Assembly: GCA_029261995.1 (NCBI GenBank) | Contig: JAJDAF010000059.1 | Coordinates: forward strand, 1-61,194 | DNA from: Candidatus Zhuqueibacterota bacterium | GTDB lineage: Bacteria > Zhuqueibacterota > Zhuqueibacteria > Oceanimicrobiales > Oceanimicrobiaceae | Direction of reading: 5' to 3' | Length of the DNA: 61,194 bases | Shown: in pieces, positions 52,710-61,194 of the stretch | Position numbering within the stretch: the stretch's first letter is position 1 | Layout of the letters: every line of letters begins with the position of its first letter | The notes under the pieces: model-generated | Told to the model about the DNA's origin: nothing | Seen by the model: only the letters and a program-made list of their open reading frames with translations | The model's database searches: none | Program-made: the position numbers and the translations under genes

Positions 52710-53078
52710 CTAATAGTATCCTGGATATTCACCATCGATATCGCATTTGGGGTTGTGCTGTTCCTGCCATCTTTGCACAAGCGCCTGGCGCTCAGCCTTT
52801 TTCGACTCGGGTAGAATCTCGTACACCAGCATCGGAATCCACGGACCCTGCATAAACTTCTTCAAGCCCTCGTTGCTCTCTTCTTCGAAATGTCGATGAA
52901 TCGACCTCCGTAAATTGCTTGTTTCCGCAACATAGCGGCAATTGGTGGGCTCGTCCCGGACGATGGCGAAAACACCATAAACCGCTTTGCCCGTTGGCAG
53001 TTCATCCAGATTCTCTTTCTTGTCGAGATTGTAGTTCTTGTGATAGATCTCAGTTCTTGTCAATGTTGCGACTTCCAT
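52710..53078 (-). CDS. GIY-YIG-like small protein in the NRPS locus
   Basis: 122 aa. GKAVYGVFAIV ... CRYVAETSNLRRSIHRHF keeps the layout of a GIY-YIG nuclease domain (Tyr in the first strand; Y-V-A-E-T-S-N-L and Arg/His on the helix), and KAERQALVQRWQEQHNP carries the usual Glu. The canonical Gly residues of GIY-YIG are changed (VYG, YVA), so catalysis is uncertain. A perfect AAGGAGGT ribosome site. It lies between the thioesterase and the two other small genes. Confidence 0.65.
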   Translation of the reverse strand: MEVATLTRTEIYHKNYNLDKKENLDELPTGKAVYGVFAIVRDEPTNCRYVAETSNLRRSIHRHFEEESNEGLKKFMQGPWIPMLVYEILPESKKAERQALVQRWQEQHNPKCDIDGEYPGYY

Positions 53079-53090
53079 TTTTACCTCCTT

Positions 53091-53855
53091 CTACCTAAAA
53101 GAATACTCCGTTTTTCCAGTTAATAGTGAACTTGCAAGTTCGGTTTCGAGACAATTTGCGATAGTGTGGTTTACAACTTCAACAACCTCCTGCACCCGGC
53201 TATTAATGAAAAAATGATCGCCCTCGAAATACTGCACCGTGCAAACCCTGCTTGTGTGCTCCCGCCAGCCATGAACCTGGGCCGCAGACAGCTCATCATC
53301 TTTTCCGAGCAAGACCGTGAAAGCGATATCAAACGGTGGCGTCTCTCCATCGAATTGATATGTTTCGTGAACCTTGAAGTCGTTCTTGAGCAAAGGCAAT
53401 AACATCTGCAGCAGTTCAGGGTGTTCGAAAAACTCCTTTGGTGTGCCGCCAAGTTCCAAAACTTCGGAACGGAATGTCTCTTCATCCATTTGGTGAAAAA
53501 CGCGCTCGTTTTCGCTCATGACATGAGGTGCGCCCCGGCCTGAAAAAAACAGATGAATTGGCCGGGGCCCATTGCCTTGGAATAGCCGGTGGGCAATTTG
53601 ATAGGTGATTATGCTGCCCATGCTGTGGCCGAATACAGCGTACTCACTATCATCCAGCTGATCTTGGATTGAGTAGTAGACGTCATTGACGGCATCATCC
53701 ATCGACTCATAGAGACGCTCTTGAATTCTTCTCCCGCGGCCGGCCAATTCAATTGGGCAAAGCTCGATATTTTCACTCAGGAAAGGTTTCCAACGGTGAT
53801 AGATCATTGCTGAGCCCCCGGCGTAGGGGATGCAAAAAAGTTTAACTTTCTTCAT
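53091..53855 (-). CDS. Type II thioesterase (NRPS editing)
   Basis: About 254 aa alpha/beta hydrolase of the GrsT family. KLFCIPYAGGSAMIYHRWKPFL start, nucleophile GHSMGS, and the final His in FEGDHFF. Removes misloaded groups from NRPS carrier domains and so restores blocked modules. ATG 53855 has AAAGGA upstream; a GTG six codons earlier is in frame. 79 bp after the transporter gene. Confidence 0.94.
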   Translation of the reverse strand: MKKVKLFCIPYAGGSAMIYHRWKPFLSENIELCPIELAGRGRRIQERLYESMDDAVNDVYYSIQDQLDDSEYAVFGHSMGSIITYQIAHRLFQGNGPRPIHLFFSGRGAPHVMSENERVFHQMDEETFRSEVLELGGTPKEFFEHPELLQMLLPLLKNDFKVHETYQFDGETPPFDIAFTVLLGKDDELSAAQVHGWREHTSRVCTVQYFEGDHFFINSRVQEVVEVVNHTIANCLETELASSLLTGKTEYSFR

Positions 53856-53934
53856 GTGGAGATTTCCTTTCACGCGCTTTGTTGTTCTTTAGTATCGCTG
53901 GAATCCGGAGTGTATGGCTCCCAGAAAGACCGCC

Positions 53935-56900
53935 CTACTTGGTCGCGGCAACCGGTCTGGGTTCAACGGGTAAACCGGCCGTGAGTGACTTCACTTCAGC
54001 GATTTTCGTCTTGCCGAAATCCATTCTCACTACCTTGTCTGCGACATGGAAATAATGATCGTCGTGCGTGATTGCAATGACGATCTTGCCTTGTTCTCTC
54101 ATCTGAGCCAGCAACTCATGATAGAAGAATCTCCGGAACTGTGGGTCTTGATCTGCCGCAACTTCATCGAAGAGAAAAACAGGTCGGTCATCAAGGTAGC
54201 ATTGAAACAAAGCAAGCCGCTTTCGCTGGCCGCCGGAGAGCTCAATTGTCGAATATGAGCCATCGTCACAACTCACTTTGTCTGCAATCTTCAGGTGTTC
54301 GAGGCGTTCATCGATTTCATTTTTGCGGCCATCAAGCTCAAAACCGTACAGCTCTCTGAACAGATGGTAGGGATTGTAAATTGTCGAGAAATACTCGCCC
54401 AACCGGTGAGTCTCCAGGAGTTCATCATTGATCAAAACCGTTCCGCTATCGGCCGGATAAAGTCCGGTCATCAGTTTTGCCAGCGTCGTTTTGCCGCTAC
54501 CATTACCGCCGATCAAGAACAGAATCTCGCCCTTAGCGAGTTTCAAACTCACAGGGCCAACCCTGAAGGTTTCCTCAGTTTTGTCCTTATCATTGGTCTT
54601 GTATGAAAAAGTCAAATCGCGTAATTCAAATGAATCCACGGTCCTCCCCGGCAAAGCAAATTTCGTTTCATCTTCAGAAAGATCGAGATTTGCAGGAATG
54701 TCATCGAGAAAGCCTTTGATGCGCCTGTAAGCAACACGAAGCTGCATGAACGCAGGCGCAGTGCCTAAAATAGCGTTGATCGGGCCAATCAGATAGAGCA
54801 ACACAATCACAAAACTCCAGAGCGTGTAGAGTTGCACTTCCGGGAACATTCGCGGCATTGCAAACGCAACCGTCGCAAGCACCACAATCAACAGAGACTC
54901 CCCGATTAAAAATGTGTTCACAAGCTGCACTCTTGCCCCACCCGCTTTGATACGAAAGAGATCACAAGCATTTTCAATATCCGTTTTGTAGTGCATTTTT
55001 TTGGAGCGGTGAATACTCAACTCCTTGAAGCCATCGATCAGGCCGTTCAGGAGCTCCAGGTAAGTATCTTTGGTGTCGCGGGCTTCTTCGAATAGTCTAT
55101 TCACCCGCTTATCAATAGTGTAGTAAAGCATCGAGACTGCAAAGACAATAACCGTGGTCATGACGGTCGCCCAGAAGGCGATGGTGGCGAGGTACAGGAA
55201 AGCGACGATAACAGTCACAATGCTCGTTATCAGCCCGACAATTACCTCTGCTGCGGTGCCGATGGTGGCGGTGTCGTTGTTCAGAGTTGCATAAATTCGG
55301 CCCCTATCCAATTTCTCGAAGCGCTCAAACGAAGTCGAGAGCACCTTTCTAACTAGCGTGGTTCTGATATCGTAAATGATATCCAAGGTAAGCCGAATGA
55401 GTCGCGTCTGGACAAATCTTCTGCCCCAGATGTAGAGAAAGAAGGCCAATCCGAAATAGAACAGTGCGTACCTGACATCTCCAGCCCTGTTGACTGAGGC
55501 CGTAATCAGCAGTATCAGCGCCATGTTTGAAACGCCTGCGAGTAAACTCAAAACGGTCAGCTGCGGAGCGGCGCGCCGATACGGATTCTTGTCGGGGAAT
55601 ATTTGTGAAAGAACATACCCCAAATAGCTCAAAGCTATTGCGGCAACGGTTAGAACCGCCATGACGGGAAGAGTAATCGGCGACCAGACGATGGCGGCGT
55701 CCCAGTCAAACTTGACCATTGCGTGCGGCAAAATGTAGACGCCATACAGGAAAGGCGCCATAACCGGAATGGGCATGAGTATTCTTACCAATTTTCTGAA
55801 ATTGATGGACGCAAATTGCCGCTCGTTCCTGACAACGCCTACCATGAGCCAGACAACGGAAATTGCGACCAGCGTTAGGTACAAACACAATACTATGGAT
55901 ATGATCGAGAAGCCTTTGTCGAAACCAGAATCCGGGTCGATCCTGCGCCGCACTTCCTGACCCGCTAGAAGTTTCATGACATCTTCGCCTAGCGCTGTCG
56001 TGAAGCTGCTGTTCGAATTTGCCAGAATGGCAACGCCCGTGTTGTTCGTCCGGTTAAAGGCGATGTAAGATGAAAAATTCGGATTCAAACCTGAATGGTA
56101 GATAATTCCATCTCCCCGCAGCGAAACGTACCAACCAGCCGCGTATGAGGATAGGTCGGCGCGACCGGGAGCAACCGAGTCGTCCCTTTCTTGCGATTCA
56201 TCTATGATTTCTGAAAATTCGCTCTCTATAACTCCCGTCTGGTGCTTTAACCAGATACCAAGATCCCGTGCGTTTGAATGAATGTAACCTGCAGGATCAT
56301 TGCCCCGAAATGTCGGCGCTTGGTATTTTCTCGGTTTGAAGAAGCCAACTTTATAACCTGTGGCCTTCGTTAGGATCGGTTTGGGAACACCGACTGAAGT
56401 CTCTTGCAAGCCGAGCGGTTTCAGAGTTCGCTCCTGAATGTACAATTCATAAGACAATCCCGTGACGGCCTCAATGATGGCGCCCAGGATATCGTAATGG
56501 ATTGTGGCGTACTCATGGACGGCACCCGGCTCACGTGTCAATTCCATCCCCACCAGCTTTTCCACCGCTCGGGTGATCGCTCCATCACTTTCATCCTCCG
56601 GAATCCAGGAAATCGTATGCCAGGGTATGCCTGTCGTGTGGTACAAAACCTGGGCTACCGTCAGCTTCTGGCGTTGCCTTTGAAACGAAACGTGAAACCA
56701 GGGCAAATAGTCGGACACGAATTTACCGCGATCGACGAGGCCGGCCTTTTCGAGTTGTAACAAAGCTAAACCGGTGAAGGCTTTGCTGTTGCTTCCCAAT
56801 TCGAAAATGGTAGACTCGTTAACAGGCACTTGGTTTTCGAGGTCCGCGTACCCTAACGCGAGAATCTGTGTTTGACCCTGGTCCAGCAAAACCAGACTAA

Positions 56901-57045
56901 TGCCGGGGATATCGCCTTCAACCATTGTCTGCCGCACCTTGGCTTCTATCCGATCAACCAGGGTTCCGGCTCGTCCCGAGGTAGAAACCACCATGATGGC
57001 AATGACGATTATGCCAACAAGGATGCCCACATTTGATTTCTTCAT
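53935..57045 (-). CDS. CubicO serine hydrolase fused to cyclic-peptide ABC exporter
   Basis: 1036 aa. Residue 1-25: signal/membrane segment. Residues ~30-365: class C beta-lactamase-like (CubicO) domain with SxxK (S85-N-S-K88); the usual YxN reads Y179-A-T181, and YHSG replaces the KTG-type box. Then membrane helices at ~385-520 and an ABC exporter of the cyclic-peptide (SyrD/PvdE-like) type: TM domain ~520-780, Walker A GGNGSGKTT (~847-854), LSGGQ (~936), Walker B VFLFDE (~956) and switch His (~994). Very likely exports the NRPS product; the hydrolase part may process it outside the membrane. It sits between the NRPS and the thioesterase. Confidence 0.93.
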   Translation of the reverse strand: MKKSNVGILVGIIVIAIMVVSTSGRAGTLVDRIEAKVRQTMVEGDIPGISLVLLDQGQTQILALGYADLENQVPVNESTIFELGSNSKAFTGLALLQLEKAGLVDRGKFVSDYLPWFHVSFQRQRQKLTVAQVLYHTTGIPWHTISWIPEDESDGAITRAVEKLVGMELTREPGAVHEYATIHYDILGAIIEAVTGLSYELYIQERTLKPLGLQETSVGVPKPILTKATGYKVGFFKPRKYQAPTFRGNDPAGYIHSNARDLGIWLKHQTGVIESEFSEIIDESQERDDSVAPGRADLSSYAAGWYVSLRGDGIIYHSGLNPNFSSYIAFNRTNNTGVAILANSNSSFTTALGEDVMKLLAGQEVRRRIDPDSGFDKGFSIISIVLCLYLTLVAISVVWLMVGVVRNERQFASINFRKLVRILMPIPVMAPFLYGVYILPHAMVKFDWDAAIVWSPITLPVMAVLTVAAIALSYLGYVLSQIFPDKNPYRRAAPQLTVLSLLAGVSNMALILLITASVNRAGDVRYALFYFGLAFFLYIWGRRFVQTRLIRLTLDIIYDIRTTLVRKVLSTSFERFEKLDRGRIYATLNNDTATIGTAAEVIVGLITSIVTVIVAFLYLATIAFWATVMTTVIVFAVSMLYYTIDKRVNRLFEEARDTKDTYLELLNGLIDGFKELSIHRSKKMHYKTDIENACDLFRIKAGGARVQLVNTFLIGESLLIVVLATVAFAMPRMFPEVQLYTLWSFVIVLLYLIGPINAILGTAPAFMQLRVAYRRIKGFLDDIPANLDLSEDETKFALPGRTVDSFELRDLTFSYKTNDKDKTEETFRVGPVSLKLAKGEILFLIGGNGSGKTTLAKLMTGLYPADSGTVLINDELLETHRLGEYFSTIYNPYHLFRELYGFELDGRKNEIDERLEHLKIADKVSCDDGSYSTIELSGGQRKRLALFQCYLDDRPVFLFDEVAADQDPQFRRFFYHELLAQMREQGKIVIAITHDDHYFHVADKVVRMDFGKTKIAEVKSLTAGLPVEPRPVAATK

Positions 57046-57207
57046 ATCGCTTTGTCCGTCATTCAGTTTTCAGTCAAAAACTTCGACTACCAGCTGGTCG
57101 CAATGAGGATCAGTGGCACCGGTTATCCTTCCGCGGCTGACGATCTACATCGGGCGTTGCAAGACAAAAGGAAGCTTTGGTAGCAAGATGATAGTGAGAT
57201 GGAGTTT

Positions 57208-60200
57208 CTATTTTCCGAAATCCCGTAGGATATCCGTGAAAGCCTTTGCCAAACCGAGCATGTCTTCAACTTGTAGCATGATGGAAGAGTGTGTGCCCTC
57301 AACCCAGTGTGTTGTCACTGGGTGCTCGGTGAAGGCCTCCCAATCCGCTTTCGTGCCAGTCTCAGCCTTTGACGCTCTGAATTGATGGACAGAAGCATTA
57401 ATCTTGCCCCTGAGGTCGTATGCTTTCTTCGCCCGGTCCAGGCTTCTCATCATGTTGATGCGCTGCACGAGTTGCGGAAGGCTTAACCGTTCATGCTCCA
57501 GGATGTCCGCGAGCAGGGACTCATCGACCGCTTCCACGTTCAAATTTTGCGTGATCAAATCCCAAAACGTCTCGATATCCATTCCGCTCTTTGCCAAAGG
57601 CGCCTCATCAAAATCAGCAAACTTCTCTTTGATCCACTCAAGTTCGGTGGAAAGGGTAAACGATTCGGTTTCATTGTCAAAGGAATCAACGGGGGCTTCG
57701 GCATCGATTAAAGCCAGCAGTGCGACCCGTGCTCCTTTGACTTCCAACTGTCGCGTGATTTCGAATGCGAGGGTACCGCCCAGCGACCAGGCTGCGATCA
57801 AATAGTCACCGTCGGATTGAATCGAGCGAATGCCGTCAACATACTTTGCCGCAAGCTCATCAACTACAAGAATCCGCGGCGCCAAACCCGTCAAGCGGGG
57901 CGCTTTTATGCCCCAGTAATTTCGGTCTTTCGGTAGGTTTGCGCTCAGGTGAACGTAAGCTTCTGCCTCACCGCTGACTTCGTGCACAAAGAAAACATTT
58001 GAATCACTGCCCTCTGCGCTGCGAATCAACAAGAAGTTGTCGTCAACCGCTCTTTCGAATTTTCCTCTGGACGCTGAACGAATGCTATCCGCCAACTGCC
58101 TGATTGTTGGCTTGCTGAAGACCTCCAGTAGCGACAGCTTCTCGTTCAACTGTTGTTCAATTCGATGAATCATCATTGTCGCTTTTAGAGACTGCCCGCC
58201 AATCTCAAAGAAGGCGCTGTCGATACCAAATGAATCCACTGGCAATTCGAGCAAATCTGCCCAAATCTTGCTTATTTCAGTTTCAGCAACATCCCTTGGC
58301 GATATTAGGTTCAAAGGCGCGACCGGGAGGGGCTTCGGCAAGGCGCGAACATCAACTTTGCCATTTGTGGTCATTGGAATTGCATCGACCGCGACATAAT
58401 GCTCCGGCGCCATATATGATGGGAGCTTCTCCGAAACGAAGACTCTCAGCTCGCGAGCCTCGAATTCGGTTTGAGCCACGTAATAAGCGCAAAGAGATTT
58501 TTTCTTCTGTTGCAGGACAACAGCATGAGAAACTGGCGGATAGGAAGAAATGACTGATGCTATCTCCGTCAATTCAACTCGATTGCCCAGAATCTTTACC
58601 TGATCGTCATTCCGGCCAAGGAATTCAATCTCTCCAGAAGGTAGAAAGCGAGCAACATCACCGGTTCGATACATGCGGCCACCTGCTAGAAATGGATCGG
58701 CTACAAACTTCTCAGCGGTCAGGCTGACTTGATTCAGGTAACCACGAGCGATACCATGTCCCGAAATGTATATTTCCCCAATTGAGCCGGTCGGGACGGG
58801 ATTTAGATTCTTGTCTAGTAGGTAGATTCTAGTATTTGCAGTTGGCTGCCCAATTGGAACCGATGCAAAGGTTGTGTCTTCCGGCCGGTAGCGGTAGATC
58901 ATGCAACCGACCGTCGCTTCCGTGGGTCCATACTCGTTGTATTGAATGGTTTCCGGTTGCAACTGGTTTATGCTTCTGGCCAAGCTTCCTTCAAACTTCT
59001 CTCCACCGACAACATAGACTCGGTTCAGGTTGGCGTCAGCATTTTTGCGCATAAATAGCCGGGATTCGAGCAAACGAAGATGTGAAGGTGTCAGTTTGAT
59101 GACGTCCAGATCTGGCCAATCTGCGATCCGCTCGATTAAGGCGGCGGGATCCGATTCTTCGAGCACCACAACCTTGCCCCCCGACAGCAAAGGGCCAAAA
59201 ATCGAAGTTACGGTCAGGTCGAAGGAAGGCGAAGTGAAGAGTGGCCAGGTTTGTCCGCTACCATGTTGATAGGTCGTCTGGGCCCAGCATATGTAGTTGA
59301 CCACGCTTTGATGTTCGACCAGTACACCCTTGGGCCGGCCGGTTGTGCCGGATGTATAAATCACGTATGCCAAGTCAGTCGGCTCCGAGCGCGGCGGTAG
59401 GCTTTCAGAATTTCCATCATAGAGTTCAGGTGTGTCCAGCAACAGCGTGTTTCCGGAAAAATCAAGCTGGGTTGCCAATTTGCTGGTTGTCAATAGCAGC
59501 GGGATACCACTATCAGAAATGATATATTTTAGACGTTCATCGGGCCAGGTCGTATCTAGCGGCACATAAGCTCCACCGGCCTTCAGAATGCCAAGCATTC
59601 CAATAATTATCTCAATAGAACGCTCGCACAAGAGGCCAACCAGAGTTTCGGATTTCACACCACGCGCAGTCAATATGTGCGCCAACTGACTTGCACTTCG
59701 GTCGAGTTCACGATAGGTCAAGGTTTCGTCCTCGCATGACAGAGCAACGAGGTCAGGTGTTTGTTGAACCTGTTTCTCCAATAAATCCTGCAAGGTGGCA
59801 TTTGATGGGTAAGCAGTTTCTGTCGCGTTGAACGCTTCGGTTAACTGCTGACGCTCGGACTGCGGCAACAATTCAATCTCGCCAATCATGCATCCGGGGC
59901 TATTCGACAGAAACCTGATGATGTTTCTGAAATATGTAATAAACCGCTCGATCGTAGAAGAGTCAAATAGTGAAGTGGAATAGTTGATGCTCAGTAAAAC
60001 CCTACTACCAAAGTCCAGGCACATCCAATCCATATCGAACTTACACTCGCTGGCCACGTGCTCAGGCTTCTCATCACAGTTATCTGAGATCTCTTCATCA
60101 CCAGCATCACGTTTACTTTGCAGCGTAAACATGACATCAAATAACGGATTGCGGCTTGCATCTCTTTGGGATACCACTTCCTCAACCAGTTGCTCAAATG

Positions 60201-61194
60201 GATAATCCTGATGCTCAAAGGCAGCCAGCATGCCCTCTTTCACATGGGACAGAAACTCTGAAAAGCTCTCCTCGCTGACCGACTGGTTGCGCAATGGCAG
60301 AGTATTGACAAACATGCCAACCACCCCCTCCAAATCAGCGTGTCGTCTTCCGGCCACTGGTGTTCCAATAACGACATCTTCTTCGCCTCCCAAGCGCGCA
60401 AGCATAACATTCAGAGTCGCGAGCAAAACCATGTAAAGGGTAGCGCCATGTTCCTTCGCCAATTGTCGTAGCGCGGATACCTCCATTTCGGAAAGTTCAA
60501 ATGTAAACCGGCGACCGGCAAACTGTTGCACTAAGGGACGCGGTCGATCAGTGGGCACGCTTAGAACCGGTGCAGGATCAGCGTAAATCTGCCGCCAGTA
60601 AAGCTTGTCGCCTTCGAGTTCCCGCCCCAGAAGTCGCCGCTCTTGCCAGACGGAATAGTCTTTATATTGCAGTCGCAACTCATCCAGTTCGATGCCATAG
60701 TAAAGCTGCTCGAATTCCCTGCGCAATGTTGCCTGCGACAATCCGTCGGTGATGATGTGGTGCATGTCCACGAGGAGCGTGTGTTGACCGTCTGAGATTT
60801 CCAGCACCGCCGCCTGCAACAAAGGCGCCACAGCTAAATCAAATGGTTTGCGGAAAGCAGCGATTACAGATTGAGCTTCCTCAACCGGACAGCTCAACCG
60901 CTGCAGATTAAAGGAAACGGAATCATGTACTCGCTGAACAGGCTCATCGTTTATGATTTCGAAACTGGTGCGTAAACTCTCGTGACGTTGTAGCAAACGC
61001 TCAAAAGTTACTTCCAGGAGACTTATTTCGATGTCATCCGTTAGAGGAAACGTGAACGGCATGTTGTAGTGCGTCGCTCCCGGCTGCATCTCGTGCAAAA
61101 TGTAAAGCCGCCGCTGCTGCGCGGAAACCGGGTACCAAGGTTTCTTTTCCGCGGGCTGAATCGATTCGAAGCCACGGCCAGTGGCTTTTGACAG
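57208..61194 (-). CDS. Nonribosomal peptide synthetase, terminal C-A-PCP-TE module (5' end outside window)
   Basis: At least 1328 codons; the frame is open to the window edge (YPVSAQQRRLYILHEMQPG is condensation motif C1), so the internal TTG at 61098 is not the true start. Condensation domain with MHHIITDGLS (HHxxxDG), LCL-like. Adenylation domain with YTSGTTGRPKG and NEYGPTEATVG; the ten-residue code reads about D-L-T-K-V-G-E-V-G-K, one change from the textbook Asn code. PCP with GGQSLK (Ser at ~58186), then type I thioesterase with AWSLGG and GTHSS. It adds the last residue and releases, perhaps cyclises, the peptide. Confidence 0.96.
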   Translation of the reverse strand: MSKATGRGFESIQPAEKKPWYPVSAQQRRLYILHEMQPGATHYNMPFTFPLTDDIEISLLEVTFERLLQRHESLRTSFEIINDEPVQRVHDSVSFNLQRLSCPVEEAQSVIAAFRKPFDLAVAPLLQAAVLEISDGQHTLLVDMHHIITDGLSQATLRREFEQLYYGIELDELRLQYKDYSVWQERRLLGRELEGDKLYWRQIYADPAPVLSVPTDRPRPLVQQFAGRRFTFELSEMEVSALRQLAKEHGATLYMVLLATLNVMLARLGGEEDVVIGTPVAGRRHADLEGVVGMFVNTLPLRNQSVSEESFSEFLSHVKEGMLAAFEHQDYPFEQLVEEVVSQRDASRNPLFDVMFTLQSKRDAGDEEISDNCDEKPEHVASECKFDMDWMCLDFGSRVLLSINYSTSLFDSSTIERFITYFRNIIRFLSNSPGCMIGEIELLPQSERQQLTEAFNATETAYPSNATLQDLLEKQVQQTPDLVALSCEDETLTYRELDRSASQLAHILTARGVKSETLVGLLCERSIEIIIGMLGILKAGGAYVPLDTTWPDERLKYIISDSGIPLLLTTSKLATQLDFSGNTLLLDTPELYDGNSESLPPRSEPTDLAYVIYTSGTTGRPKGVLVEHQSVVNYICWAQTTYQHGSGQTWPLFTSPSFDLTVTSIFGPLLSGGKVVVLEESDPAALIERIADWPDLDVIKLTPSHLRLLESRLFMRKNADANLNRVYVVGGEKFEGSLARSINQLQPETIQYNEYGPTEATVGCMIYRYRPEDTTFASVPIGQPTANTRIYLLDKNLNPVPTGSIGEIYISGHGIARGYLNQVSLTAEKFVADPFLAGGRMYRTGDVARFLPSGEIEFLGRNDDQVKILGNRVELTEIASVISSYPPVSHAVVLQQKKKSLCAYYVAQTEFEARELRVFVSEKLPSYMAPEHYVAVDAIPMTTNGKVDVRALPKPLPVAPLNLISPRDVAETEISKIWADLLELPVDSFGIDSAFFEIGGQSLKATMMIHRIEQQLNEKLSLLEVFSKPTIRQLADSIRSASRGKFERAVDDNFLLIRSAEGSDSNVFFVHEVSGEAEAYVHLSANLPKDRNYWGIKAPRLTGLAPRILVVDELAAKYVDGIRSIQSDGDYLIAAWSLGGTLAFEITRQLEVKGARVALLALIDAEAPVDSFDNETESFTLSTELEWIKEKFADFDEAPLAKSGMDIETFWDLITQNLNVEAVDESLLADILEHERLSLPQLVQRINMMRSLDRAKKAYDLRGKINASVHQFRASKAETGTKADWEAFTEHPVTTHWVEGTHSSIMLQVEDMLGLAKAFTDILRDFGK

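Overview
This 61 kb window comes from a bacterial chromosome of medium GC. Two surface features suggest a member of the FCB group (Calditrichota/KSB1-like): a secreted HExxH protein with a YPNPF-type C-terminal FlgD/sorting-like domain at 158-1960, and a secreted NHL-repeat protein at 26111-27733. This placement is an inference; no rRNA or marker phylogeny is available here.

Layout. (1) 158-9456, minus strand: housekeeping genes (der, a DUF512/radical-SAM protein, two exported proteins of unknown function, tRNA-Gly(CCC), miaA, hflC, hflK). (2) 9723-16308, minus strand: a complete operon for hexuronate use: LacI repressor, tagaturonate epimerase (UxaE), an SDR mannonate oxidoreductase, UxuA, KDPG aldolase and KDG kinase. 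Together they take tagaturonate/fructuronate to mannonate, KDG, KDPG, then pyruvate plus glyceraldehyde 3-phosphate. Two operator-like dyads lie directly in front of lacI. (3) 16507-17600: an unrecognised helical protein preceded by about 15 degenerate 21-bp tandem repeats. (4) 18188-33169: an accessory island. Almost every gene is on the plus strand, in single-gene units separated by dispersed intergenic repeats, REP-like hairpins and dead REP-associated (RAYT) transposases. It begins with a retron: a candidate msr-msd RNA bounded by an 18/19-nt inverted repeat, then a reverse transcriptase fused to a TIR domain. After it come small membrane proteins, a lipase-like alpha/beta hydrolase, a nucleotidyltransferase-like protein, a DUF4231 (SLATT-like) protein, a frameshifted beta-CASP nuclease and a methyltransferase. 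Two copies of a ~595-bp direct repeat, each with a small membrane-protein gene, bracket the middle. Some unit ends resemble integron attC half-sites. (5) 33317-40525, plus strand: a secreted TolB-propeller/amidohydrolase, a secreted alpha/beta hydrolase and an FtsX/MacB-type permease. (6) 40608-48105, minus strand: a tight housekeeping run (Asp/Glu racemase-like, apt, acylphosphatase, LOG-like, asnS, universal stress protein, gpsA, purM, DUF4416, CPBP-like). (7) 48168-49277: two tRNA-Leu genes, a tRNA-like relic, and broken integrase, STAS and threonine-aldolase-like genes, i.e. an old integration site. (8) 49557-61194, minus strand: a nonribosomal peptide locus running off the right edge. It has a terminal C-A-PCP-TE NRPS module (A-domain code reads close to Asn), a rare single-chain fusion of a CubicO serine hydrolase with a cyclic-peptide ABC exporter, a type II thioesterase, three small genes including a GIY-YIG-like protein, an aspartokinase and a phosphopantetheinyl transferase.

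The most noteworthy items are the retron-TIR with its candidate RNA, the cassette-like repeat-rich island around it, the NRPS locus with the hydrolase-exporter fusion and unexplained small genes, and the 21-bp repeat array next to an unknown gene.
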